Positions 16,080-23,860 of a stretch of 64,000 bases of DNA are shown in pieces. Origin of the DNA: Paraflavitalea devenefica (GTDB lineage Bacteria; Bacteroidota; Bacteroidia; Chitinophagales; Chitinophagaceae); the NCBI RefSeq assembly GCF_011759375.1, contig NZ_JAARML010000004.1:248001-312000 (forward strand). The letters are read 5' to 3'. Numbering within the stretch: position 1 is the first letter of the stretch; every line of letters starts with the position of its first letter. A program made the translations under genes and the position numbers. Below the pieces are notes generated by a model, which saw nothing but the letters and a program-made list of their open reading frames with translations, was not told the origin of the DNA and ran no database searches.

Positions 16080-16815
16080 TGATAAGATACTGGAGGTAAG
16101 AGCCACTAAATTCAGGGACTCACTAGGAATCAGCAATGCTGACCCCATTGACCTATATAAAGTTCTGGCAGAGCTGAATGTAGTTACCAATTTTCGTCGC
16201 ATGGGACCAGAATTTTCCGGCATGGCGTTGAAGATAGGAAAGGATAGCAAGTTTATCCTGGTAAATAGTGAACAGGCCAGATCAAGGCAGCATTTCACCA
16301 TTGGCCATGAACTGTATCACTTGTTTGTACAACCTGACTTTAGCTTTATGTTGTGCAAAACAGGACGGTTTAACAAAAAAGACCGCGAAGAATACAATGC
16401 AGATGTTTTCAGTAGTTTCCTATTGATGCCAGAAGTTGGTGTGCTGAGTTGCATTCCCGAAGAGGAACTGGCAAGAGGAGGCCAGATTAGCCTGCCAACG
16501 ATAGTGAAGCTTGAACAGCATTTTGGAGTTTCCCGCCGCGCGCTACTGGTCAGGCTGGACAAGCTTGGTCTGATAGACTATGAAGGTTATAGCACTCAAT
16601 ACCTGACTGGAATAAAAAGAAGTGCCAACCAACTGGGTTATAGTACCAGATTATATGAAGCTGGTAGTGACTATAATATGATTGGTGACTATGGTATGGT
16701 TTGCAAAAAGCTCTTTGAAGAGGAAAAGATTTCAGAAAGTCACTACTTCAACCTGATGTTCGACATTGGAGTGAACATTGATCAAAAATTTGAGGAAAAT
16801 GACGACGAATGGTGA
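16066..16815 (+). CDS. ImmA/IrrE-family zinc metallopeptidase
   Basis: A 249-residue protein. Residues ~76-86 (HFTIGHELYHLF) carry the HExxH zinc motif. The third ligand is expected in the REEYNADVFSSFLLMP segment (residues 108-122), which is the hallmark of the ImmA/IrrE (COG2856) family. Such proteases cleave HTH repressors encoded nearby, as ImmA does for ImmR and IrrE for DdrO. The C-terminal ~80 residues may be a sensing or substrate domain. Start and stop overlap both neighbours (14 and 17 bases), so the three genes are one operon. The expected target is the XRE protein; this is inference. Confidence 0.9.
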   Translation: MVSFNDKILEVRATKFRDSLGISNADPIDLYKVLAELNVVTNFRRMGPEFSGMALKIGKDSKFILVNSEQARSRQHFTIGHELYHLFVQPDFSFMLCKTGRFNKKDREEYNADVFSSFLLMPEVGVLSCIPEEELARGGQISLPTIVKLEQHFGVSRRALLVRLDKLGLIDYEGYSTQYLTGIKRSANQLGYSTRLYEAGSDYNMIGDYGMVCKKLFEEEKISESHYFNLMFDIGVNIDQKFEENDDEW

Positions 16816-17338
16816 ACCCCAGATACTGCTCGATTGCGACGTTGTGATTCACTTCCTGAAAGGTGGCAAGATACTGGAATTACCAACCATCTTTCCCGGC
16901 CGTTTCGTTATGCTGGATAAAGTGCACAATGAGCTACTGAAACGTAACAGCAATGTACTAGCCATAGGGGTATTTCTGGCGGCTGGCAGCGTACCGGTGA
17001 TCGCCATGCCGACAGAACCTACAATCATAAAGGAATATTTGACGCTAAAAAAGTCGATGGGTGATGGAGAAGCTGCTTGTCTGGCTGTAGCAAGATTCAG
17101 AAAAGAATACGTGGCCAGCAGTAATATCAACGATATTGCTGCCTATTGCAAGACCAACAGGATAGTTTATTATACGACTATGGATCTTTTGCAAGAAGCA
17201 ACTGTCAAAAAGATTATGACTGATACAGAGTGCAATCTATTTATAGCCGAAGTAAGAAGTAAAGGCAGCCGTATGCCGTTTAATACTATCGTTGACTACC
17301 GGAAATCAAAAGGCATTGGAATCCATAAATATTCATGA
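16799..17338 (+). CDS. PIN-domain protein (putative ribonuclease) of the XRE-ImmA cassette
   Basis: A 179-residue protein starting at the ATG at 16799; an in-frame ATG at 16778 is also possible. The four acidic positions of a PIN nuclease are visible: D12/D14 (ILLDCDVVIHFL), E45 (KVHNELL), D89/E91 (SMGDGEAACLAVA) and D112 (SNINDIAAYC). PIN proteins are Mg-dependent RNases and are the toxins of VapBC-type systems. Here the usual small antitoxin is replaced by an XRE regulator and a metallopeptidase. The site looks intact, so the protein is likely active. The tail after residue ~150 (NTIVDYRKSKGIG) is an extension beyond the core fold. Confidence 0.8.
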   Translation: MTTNGEPQILLDCDVVIHFLKGGKILELPTIFPGRFVMLDKVHNELLKRNSNVLAIGVFLAAGSVPVIAMPTEPTIIKEYLTLKKSMGDGEAACLAVARFRKEYVASSNINDIAAYCKTNRIVYYTTMDLLQEATVKKIMTDTECNLFIAEVRSKGSRMPFNTIVDYRKSKGIGIHKYS

Positions 17339-17374
17339 TTTGGGAGCCTTGTGTTATTGTAAAACCCACTTAAC

Positions 17375-19726
17375 CTAAAACTTAAAATTCCACGTCACTG
17401 CGGGGATAATCGGGAACAGGGATACCTGGCGGGCTTCTACTTTCAGGCTCCCATCGTAGGGGCTACCTTCCTGGTCGAAGTAGATGAAATAAGGATTGAG
17501 GCGGCTATACACATTGTAAATGCTGAACACCCAGTTTTGCTCCCATCGCTGGCCGGGCTTCTTCCGGGGCGTAAGGGTGGCCGATATATCCGCACGGTGA
17601 TAGGCATCCAGCCGGTATTGGTTTACTTTGCTGTATTCCTGGGTAAGCACACCTCCTATCACGTAAAATCTTTCCGGCAAAGTGGTGGCATTGCCGGTGC
17701 CGTATACAAACACTCCCGATATTTTCCATTTTTCATTGAACTCATACATGGCCACTACCGACATATCATGCCGGCGGTCGTATTTGGCCGGGTATCGCTC
17801 CCCTTCATTAAGGCCGGCAAATTTTCTCCAGGTCCACGATAAGGTATAACCCACCCAGCCCGTAAGCTTCCCTTTTGTCTTATTCACAAAAAGTTCTGTG
17901 CCATAGCTCCATCCTTTTCCAAACGTAAATGTCTCTTCGGGATCTTTTAAAGAAGGCGTATATCCTTCCTGGTATTCAATCTGGTTATCCATGCTTTTAT
18001 AGTACAGCTCCAGGGATGTTTCGTAGGTATTGTCCTTAAAGTTTTTAAAGATGCCTGCTGCATAGAGCCAGCTTTGCTGCGGCTTTACCCGATAGGTACT
18101 GGGCACCCACAGGTCGGTGGGCAAGGTAGAGCCCGCATTGCTCACCAGGTGAATGTATTGGTTGTTGCGGGTAACGGCCGCTTTCAGGGAGGTTGCATCA
18201 TTGAGCGCATAGCGAATGGTAAACCGCGGTTCCAATCCGCCATAGGTCTTCACTGCACTGCCGCGGCCATAAACGGTACTGTCCAGCTTATTACCATCTG
18301 CATCCCGCTGAAAAATCTTGTACGGACCTACCTGTGTGAACCCGGTATAACGTAATCCCATATGCACTTTTATTTTTTCACTCAGCTCCCAGTCGTCCTG
18401 GATATAGATGCCCGACTCCAGCGCATATTTCTTACTCTCATTGTTGGGTTCAAAAACTGTAGAACCCTGGTTGCCACTCAATATATTGGGGGTAAACCGG
18501 TGATAGGTGTACAAGCCACCGAAACGCAGCTTGTGGCGCGGAGCCGGATAGAAATCTATGTCTACCTTTCCATTCAGGTCGCGGATGCCGGAAGAGAGCT
18601 TGATAGAAAAATCATTTTGCGCAGCACCGAAAGAAAACGCATAGTCATTGTATACAAGGGTGGTATTGGCAAAGAGTTTCCGGTTGAAGACATGGTTCCA
18701 GCGCAGCGTGGCCGTAGAATTGCCCCAGGGAATTCTTGCATTGAAGGAGCGCCGGGAATTGCGGAAGTCAAATACGTCCCTACCAAAGTAACCGCTGAGG
18801 TATAGCCGGTCTTTTTCAGAGAACTTATAGTTCACCTTCATGTTCACATCATAGAAGTAATAACCGGAGCCATAAAAGGCATTGCTCTTGCCAATGAATG
18901 GTTTTATCAGCAGGTCAATATAGGTTCTCCGGGCAGAGATGATGAAAGAGGCTTTGTCTTTTTTGATAGGTCCCTGTATAGACAAGCGGGAAGCAATAGC
19001 CCCTATCCCTCCTTCCACTTCCAATTTTTTCATGTTGCCTTCCTTCATGGCAATGTCGAGCACAGAAGATAAACGGCCGCCATATTGGGCAGGCATCCCG
19101 CCTTTGATGAGTGATATGTTTTTGATGGCATCGGCATTGAAGATGGAGAAGAAGCCAAAGAGGTGACCGGTATTGTACACAATGGCATCATCCAGCAGGA
19201 TGAGGTTCTGATCGGGTCCACCGCCGCGTACATAGAGACCGGTATTACCTTCCCCGGCATTGCGTACGCCGGGCATAAGTTGTAATGTTTTGAGCAGGTC
19301 TACCTCCCCCAGCAATACCGGCACTGCCTTCACCTGGTTCATAGACAGGTCTATTTTTCCCATCTGCGCATTTTGCACGTTGCCATCGCGGCGGCGGGAA
19401 GATACCACGACTGATTCCAGCATTCCCTGTTGCAGCAAGGGGAAGTTGAAAGCAATATTCCTGTTGAGCGTAAGGGCCATCTGCACTGGCTGGTAGCCGG
19501 CAAAGGACACGAAGATGTTATAGTCGCCTTCCGGCAAGGTAATGGAATAGAAACCGTATTGGTTGCTGGTGATGCTTTTGCCCTGACCGTTCACCGCAAT
19601 GGTAGCGCCGATGAGCGATTCGCCGGACAGGGAATCTTTTACATAACCGCTTAATGTGTATTTGGACTGCGCAAAAGCAGGAATGGTGATAAGGCAGATG
19701 AGTATGACTACAGCGCAATGCCGCAT
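17375..19726 (-). CDS. TonB-dependent outer-membrane receptor with carboxypeptidase-like N-domain
   Basis: A 783-residue receptor; the start at 19726 gives the signal peptide MRHCAVVILICLITIPAFAQ, whereas the frame reads upstream to 19792. Residues ~20-105 form a carboxypeptidase-regulatory-like domain (LSGYVKDSLSGESLIGATI). Residues ~125-235 form the plug (LLKTLQLMPGVRNAGEGNTGLYVRGGGPDQNLILLD is its core, seen in parts). The rest is a 22-strand-type barrel. It imports a ligand driven by TonB/ExbBD; the ligand is unknown. No SusD partner is adjacent. The gene follows a DUF3347 gene on the same strand by 76 bases, and the two likely form an operon. Confidence 0.88.
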   Translation of the reverse strand: MRHCAVVILICLITIPAFAQSKYTLSGYVKDSLSGESLIGATIAVNGQGKSITSNQYGFYSITLPEGDYNIFVSFAGYQPVQMALTLNRNIAFNFPLLQQGMLESVVVSSRRRDGNVQNAQMGKIDLSMNQVKAVPVLLGEVDLLKTLQLMPGVRNAGEGNTGLYVRGGGPDQNLILLDDAIVYNTGHLFGFFSIFNADAIKNISLIKGGMPAQYGGRLSSVLDIAMKEGNMKKLEVEGGIGAIASRLSIQGPIKKDKASFIISARRTYIDLLIKPFIGKSNAFYGSGYYFYDVNMKVNYKFSEKDRLYLSGYFGRDVFDFRNSRRSFNARIPWGNSTATLRWNHVFNRKLFANTTLVYNDYAFSFGAAQNDFSIKLSSGIRDLNGKVDIDFYPAPRHKLRFGGLYTYHRFTPNILSGNQGSTVFEPNNESKKYALESGIYIQDDWELSEKIKVHMGLRYTGFTQVGPYKIFQRDADGNKLDSTVYGRGSAVKTYGGLEPRFTIRYALNDATSLKAAVTRNNQYIHLVSNAGSTLPTDLWVPSTYRVKPQQSWLYAAGIFKNFKDNTYETSLELYYKSMDNQIEYQEGYTPSLKDPEETFTFGKGWSYGTELFVNKTKGKLTGWVGYTLSWTWRKFAGLNEGERYPAKYDRRHDMSVVAMYEFNEKWKISGVFVYGTGNATTLPERFYVIGGVLTQEYSKVNQYRLDAYHRADISATLTPRKKPGQRWEQNWVFSIYNVYSRLNPYFIYFDQEGSPYDGSLKVEARQVSLFPIIPAVTWNFKF

Positions 19727-19802
19727 ATATTTTCCAGCTATTAAGGTGAGCCGCCCTCCTGCGCTGCATTGCAGAACGGCAGGGCGACCCACCTTATAGC
19801 AT

Positions 19803-20396
19803 TTATTTTTTCGCGTAATTCAGCGAGTCTTCTGTGCTGCCGCAATGCAGCATTTCATTCCCAAAATAAGGATTCATGATAATAGTATCATTACTCATCC
19901 AGTAAGCGCCCTTATCATTGAAAGCCATGGGACAATATTGCCAGTATACTTTTTCCCCATTGTATTTCACGGTACGGGTAAGGCTCCAGACGGCATCGGC
20001 GATCATTTCAAATTGTTTGCGTTTGTCGTCCAGGGTCTTGCTGTCTGCCAGCACTTTAGCGGTAGTGCTGAGGTTAGCGGTATAACTTTTAGCGGTTTCT
20101 TTGATCATGCCGGAGGTGTCGCCCTGGATCTCGCTCACTTTCAGGCTGTCGGAAGCCAGGATGAGCTGGTGGGCAGCAGCGGTAGCTTTGGCGGTATCAC
20201 TGGCCACGAGTGCGTCTTTTACAGCATAATACGCCTGTAATAATTGGGCATATGACTGGTTAAAAGTCCCGGTATTCTCCGCAATGGATAAGGCTTTTTG
20301 CTTTTCACGGGGTTTCTCCTCTTTGCCACCCAATAGTTTCCAGGCAATTAGCCCCACTACAGCCAGCAACAGGATGCCAATGATCAGTTTCTTCAT
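19803..20396 (-). CDS. DUF3347-containing membrane-anchored protein
   Basis: A 197-residue protein. Residues 1-24 are a single hydrophobic anchor or signal (MKKLIIGILLLAVVGLIAWKLL). Residues ~45-170 match the DUF3347 pattern: YAQLLQAYYAVKDALVASDTAKA and, near the end, YCPMAFNDKGAYW, NPYFGNEMLHCG. This domain is found in Bacteroidota envelope proteins and at the end of CusB-like metal-efflux adaptors; the conserved Cys/Met/His residues suggest metal contact, but that is inference. It stands first in a probable operon with the TonB receptor. Confidence 0.8.
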   Translation of the reverse strand: MKKLIIGILLLAVVGLIAWKLLGGKEEKPREKQKALSIAENTGTFNQSYAQLLQAYYAVKDALVASDTAKATAAAHQLILASDSLKVSEIQGDTSGMIKETAKSYTANLSTTAKVLADSKTLDDKRKQFEMIADAVWSLTRTVKYNGEKVYWQYCPMAFNDKGAYWMSNDTIIMNPYFGNEMLHCGSTEDSLNYAKK

Positions 20397-20413
20397 TGAT
20401 GAAAAAGTTTTGC

Positions 20414-20421
20414 CAAAGTTA
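20414..20421 (-). promoter_or_regulatory. Candidate -7 element for the DUF3347-TonB receptor operon
   Basis: The minus strand reads TAACTTTG, a full TAnnTTTG match, 17 bases before the ATG at 20396. No -33 TTTG is seen at the usual distance. Confidence 0.4.
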
Positions 20422-20523
20422 ACAGATTTGGGGAAAGAATGTATGGTCTAAAGCCTGAGTTATGAGTGGTAAATTACCTGATAATTTGTAACTTGCGGGG
20501 TTTCTGAACCTATAAATTATTAT

Positions 20524-22557
20524 ATGCTGGCAGGATTTACGAATATGACGTTTGAGTTTGGGGCACGTGCCATTGTGGAAGATGCAACCTGGCATATTCA
20601 ACCCAATGAAAGAATAGGCCTGATCGGGTACAATGGTACCGGTAAATCGACCCTGTTGAAGCTCCTGGTGGGCGAATACCTCCCTTCTGCAGGCACCGTA
20701 GAACGGAGCCGCGGCACTTCCATCGGGTACCTGCACCAGGACCTGCTGAGCTTTGATACGAACGATTCCATCCTGGAAGTAGCGCTGGGCGCCTTTGAAC
20801 GCGTGCGGCAACTGGAAGTGGAGATCGAGGAAGTGGGTAAGGAACTGGAAAAGACCGGCGATGAAGACCTGCTGCACAAGTATACCGACCTGCTGCACGA
20901 GATGGAAACACTCGGCGGCTATAATATCCACCACAAAACAGAGGAAATATTGCAGGGCCTGGGCTTTGCCAATGCCGACCTGCAACGTCCCTATAAAGAG
21001 TTCAGCGGTGGCTGGCGTATGCGGGTACTGCTGGCCAAGATGATCCTGCAGGCGCCCGACCTGCTGCTGCTTGATGAGCCTACGAACCACCTTGACCTGC
21101 CCTCTATTGAATGGCTGGAAAAGTACCTGGTGCACTACCAGGGATCGGTGGTGATCATCAGCCACGATAAGTATTTCCTGAACCGGATGGTGACGAAGAT
21201 CATTGAACTGTACCAACGCCGCCTGCATATTTATAACGGCAATTATTCTTTCTATGAAACAGAGAAGGAACAAAGGCTGGAACTGATGCAGCGGGCGTAT
21301 GAGAACCAGCAGGATTATATCCGCCAGCAGGAAAGGTTTATTGAACGCTTTAAGGCCAAAGCCTCCAAAGCAGCGGCGGCGCAAAGCGCCATGAAGCGGC
21401 TGGACAAGCTGGACAGGCTGGAAGATATTGGCATCGAACGGCCCAGCCTGCGCATCAATTTCCAGGTAGATAAAACACCTGGCAAGGTATTGTGTGAGTT
21501 AAAACACATCGGCAAAAGTTTTGGCACGAATAAGATTATCGAGCATACCGGCGCAGAGATTAACCGGGGCGATAAGATTGCCCTGATCGGGGCCAATGGT
21601 AAAGGTAAATCCACCGTATTGCGCATTATTGCCGGCGTGGAATCTTTTACCGGCGACCGCCGCTGGGGTCATAATGTGGATGAAAGTTTTTATGCCCAGC
21701 ACCAGTTGGAAGCCCTCAATGTAAATAACACGATCCTGGATGAGATGAAGGAGGCGGGCAGCCAGAAAACAGAACTGGAATTGCGCACGATCCTGGGTTG
21801 CTTCCTGTTTAGCGGCGATGATGCCGATAAGAAGATCAAGGTGCTGAGCGGTGGAGAAAAAGCACGGGTAGCACTGGCCAAAACGATTATCAGCAAAGCC
21901 AATTTCCTGATGCTCGATGAGCCTACGAACCACCTGGATATGCATACGGTAGACCTGCTGATCGAGGCCCTGAATAAGTATGAAGGCAGCCTGATACTGG
22001 TGAGCCACGACCGTTATTTTATTTCCAAAGTAGCTAATAAGATCTGGGAGATCGATAATTACCAGATCAAGGATTTTGATGGTGGTTATGAAGAATGGGT
22101 GGAATGGAAAGAGCGTATGAAGAAGAAGAAGGAGGAAGAAGCCAGAATTCAGCATTCAGAATCCAGAATGCAGAAGGCTGGCACCGGAAATCAGAAGTCG
22201 GAAGTCAGAAATCCGAAGTCTGAAGAGAAGCCGAATACGCAGCCATCATCCGACGTCAGACCTCAGACTTCAGCGCCAGTTCAGCCACCTGCCAAACAGG
22301 AGCCAATTAATAAAGAGGCTAAGAAGGAGCTGCAAAAAAAACAACGCCTTTTTAAAGAACTCGAAGAAAAAATAACTACCTTAACAACAAGAAAAAGCGA
22401 ACTGGAAACATTATTGGCTTCTCCCGATGTGTTTTCAGACAAAAACAAGTTCCTCTCTGCAGAACGCGAGTATAAAAGCGTTACTGAAAATCTTAAAGAA
22501 GCCTCTGATCAGTACGAAAAAGTATTTGAAAGCATCATTGACCTGGAATCCCAATAA
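20524..22557 (+). CDS. ABC-F family ATPase (Uup/YheS-like translation factor)
   Basis: A 677-residue soluble protein with two ATP-binding cassettes and no membrane helices. First cassette: Walker A GYNGTGKST, signature FSGGWRMRV, Walker B LLLLDEPTNHLD. Second: Walker A GANGKGKST, signature LSGGEKARV, Walker B FLMLDEPTNHLD. The inter-domain linker (about residues 240-310) carries the charged helical hairpin of ABC-F proteins. ABC-F factors act on the ribosomal E site. The C-terminus ends in a coiled coil (after residue ~590: KEAKKELQKKQRLFKELEEKI). Between the second cassette and the coiled coil lies an odd linker (residues ~540-585) that is encoded by repeat-like DNA. Confidence 0.92.
   Translation: MLAGFTNMTFEFGARAIVEDATWHIQPNERIGLIGYNGTGKSTLLKLLVGEYLPSAGTVERSRGTSIGYLHQDLLSFDTNDSILEVALGAFERVRQLEVEIEEVGKELEKTGDEDLLHKYTDLLHEMETLGGYNIHHKTEEILQGLGFANADLQRPYKEFSGGWRMRVLLAKMILQAPDLLLLDEPTNHLDLPSIEWLEKYLVHYQGSVVIISHDKYFLNRMVTKIIELYQRRLHIYNGNYSFYETEKEQRLELMQRAYENQQDYIRQQERFIERFKAKASKAAAAQSAMKRLDKLDRLEDIGIERPSLRINFQVDKTPGKVLCELKHIGKSFGTNKIIEHTGAEINRGDKIALIGANGKGKSTVLRIIAGVESFTGDRRWGHNVDESFYAQHQLEALNVNNTILDEMKEAGSQKTELELRTILGCFLFSGDDADKKIKVLSGGEKARVALAKTIISKANFLMLDEPTNHLDMHTVDLLIEALNKYEGSLILVSHDRYFISKVANKIWEIDNYQIKDFDGGYEEWVEWKERMKKKKEEEARIQHSESRMQKAGTGNQKSEVRNPKSEEKPNTQPSSDVRPQTSAPVQPPAKQEPINKEAKKELQKKQRLFKELEEKITTLTTRKSELETLLASPDVFSDKNKFLSAEREYKSVTENLKEASDQYEKVFESIIDLESQ
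22141..22290. repeat. GAAGTC-word repeat array inside the ABC-F coding sequence
   Basis: The DNA has CAGAATnCAG words, then imperfect GAAGTCnGA words (22195-22228), then the reverse complement CAGACTTCAGC (22264-22274). Reading frame is kept and gives a Ser/Gln/Lys/Pro linker. The same word family occurs between genes at 9155-9251. Confidence 0.55.
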
Positions 22558-22736
22558 CCCGGACTGAGCGTCTGTACAGTATTTATTCCCCGTTAACACT
22601 TTGCCGTGGATGCCTTGTTGTGTCCGCGCCATGAGATCCCCCCATGTTCCTGCGTGATCCCCTGCAGATGGGTGATTACACCGTAGCTGATTGGCTGCGC
22701 GTAGCATGTTATTGTTCACTAAAATCAGATAAAATA

Positions 22737-23246
22737 ATGAAAACAATTCAAACGAAGCTTGCGTTGCTCTCCCTGGTGATGGCCGTAAGCAGCCTGGTAT
22801 TGTATTCCTGTAAAGGCAAGGTGAAAGACAGTGATATACAGCAGGCCATTGCCGCCAAAGCCCAAACGATGACCGGCCTGGAAAAGGTAACGACTTCCGT
22901 GAAGGATGGTGTGGTTACGCTCAGCGGGGAGACTACTGATGAAACAGCCAAGGTAGCTTATGAATCGGCCATCAAAACGGTCCCGGGCGTAGAAAAAGTG
23001 AGCAATAATATTGTGGTAGTGGCTCCTCCCCCGGCGCCGGAACCTGTGGTGATCTCCCCCGACGAAACACTTAAAGCGGCCGTGAATGATGCCATCAAAG
23101 CCTATAGCGGCGTGAAAGCGGAGGTAAAGGATGGCGTGGTAACCCTTACCGGCGAAATCAGGAAAGCCGAGCTCACCGTGCTGATGCCTACACTGCATGC
23201 ATTGAAGCCCAAGAAGATCGAGAATAAACTAACCGTTAAAAAATAA
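22737..23246 (+). CDS. Lipoprotein with two BON domains
   Basis: A 169-residue protein starting MKTIQTK at 22737. The hydrophobic segment ends in VLYSC, a lipobox-like cleavage site, so it should be a lipoprotein. Two BON (OsmY-type) domains follow at residues ~30-90 (VTTSVKDGVVTLSGETTDE) and ~108-168 (VKAEVKDGVVTLTGEIRK). A proline-rich joint, APPPAPEP, lies between. BON domains bind membranes or envelope structures. It is 16 bases upstream of the Kbp-like gene, so an osmotic or envelope-stress operon is likely. Confidence 0.85.
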   Translation: MKTIQTKLALLSLVMAVSSLVLYSCKGKVKDSDIQQAIAAKAQTMTGLEKVTTSVKDGVVTLSGETTDETAKVAYESAIKTVPGVEKVSNNIVVVAPPPAPEPVVISPDETLKAAVNDAIKAYSGVKAEVKDGVVTLTGEIRKAELTVLMPTLHALKPKKIENKLTVKK

Positions 23247-23262
23247 ATGGAGGAACCAAACC

Positions 23263-23640
23263 ATGGCACTGCAAGATAAATACAAAGAGCTGGTGGATGC
23301 TGCCAAAGCATCCGGTATTACAAACCTGCAGGTACGTGAGCAGGACAATGTGCTGTATATTGATGGCGAAGCACCTTCCTTCACGGTGAAAGATCAGCTA
23401 TGGGCTATTTATGATAAGATAGATCCTGACTACCGCGCTGCCGATGTGGTGATGAATATAACTGTAGCCGCTTCTGCTGCACCGGAAGAATATGAAGTGG
23501 TGAAAGGAGATAACCTCACTAAAATAGGTAAAAAGTATGGGATTGGCTGGAAGGAGATCTATGAAGCCAATAAGGACCAGATCAAGAACCCTGACCTGAT
23601 ACAGGTGGGCTGGAAGCTGAAGATACCAAAGAAGGCATAG
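23263..23640 (+). CDS. Kbp (YgaU)-like BON-LysM protein
   Basis: A 125-residue protein without a signal peptide. Residues ~5-72 resemble a BON domain (NVLYIDGEAPSFTVKDQLWAIYDKI). Residues ~77-124 form a LysM domain (YEVVKGDNLTKIGKKYGI, then VGWKLKIPKKA). This order and size match E. coli Kbp, a cytoplasmic potassium-binding protein; functional equivalence is inferred. It follows the BON lipoprotein by 16 bases on the same strand and is followed by a cluster of hairpins. Confidence 0.82.
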   Translation: MALQDKYKELVDAAKASGITNLQVREQDNVLYIDGEAPSFTVKDQLWAIYDKIDPDYRAADVVMNITVAASAAPEEYEVVKGDNLTKIGKKYGIGWKEIYEANKDQIKNPDLIQVGWKLKIPKKA

Positions 23641-23646
23641 ACTTCG

Positions 23647-23747
23647 CACTCGCTCGCCTCCGGCGAGTGAGGCTATTGGCAAGCCTCTGGCTTGCTACAA
23701 CAAGCCAGAGGCTTGTAAATACCCGTCACCAGCGGGACGCTGGCGAC
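23647..23747. repeat. Three consecutive intergenic hairpins
   Basis: Hairpin 1: CTCGCC / GGCGAG (23653-23667), extended by outer pairs. Hairpin 2: a perfect 15-bp stem, CAAGCCTCTGGCTTG (23680-23694) and its complement (23701-23715), loop of 6. Hairpin 3: GTCACCAGCG / CGCTGGCGAC with one mismatch (23725-23747). No T-runs follow, so these are REP-like rather than terminators. Confidence 0.65.
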
Positions 23748-23783
23748 TGAAAGCCAGACAGTATTTTAACTTTTCTTTCAAAC

Positions 23784-23818
23784 AAAGCTGTTCCATTTAA
23801 ACGGAACGGCTTTTATTT
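23784..23818 (+). terminator. Rho-independent terminator
   Basis: AAAGCTGTTCC (23784-23794) pairs with GGAACGGCTTT (23803-23813) with one T-G wobble, followed by TTATTTTG. It separates the BON/LysM operon from the patatin gene. Confidence 0.75.
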
Positions 23819-23860
23819 TGTTAATTGTAGCTGTAACTTACACTTCAACCTAATGCCGCC

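Noticed and set aside
20419-21384. Open frame of 321 codons on the minus strand
   Set aside because: It lies opposite the ABC-F gene, whose ATPase motifs are clear; the minus frame has no family features.
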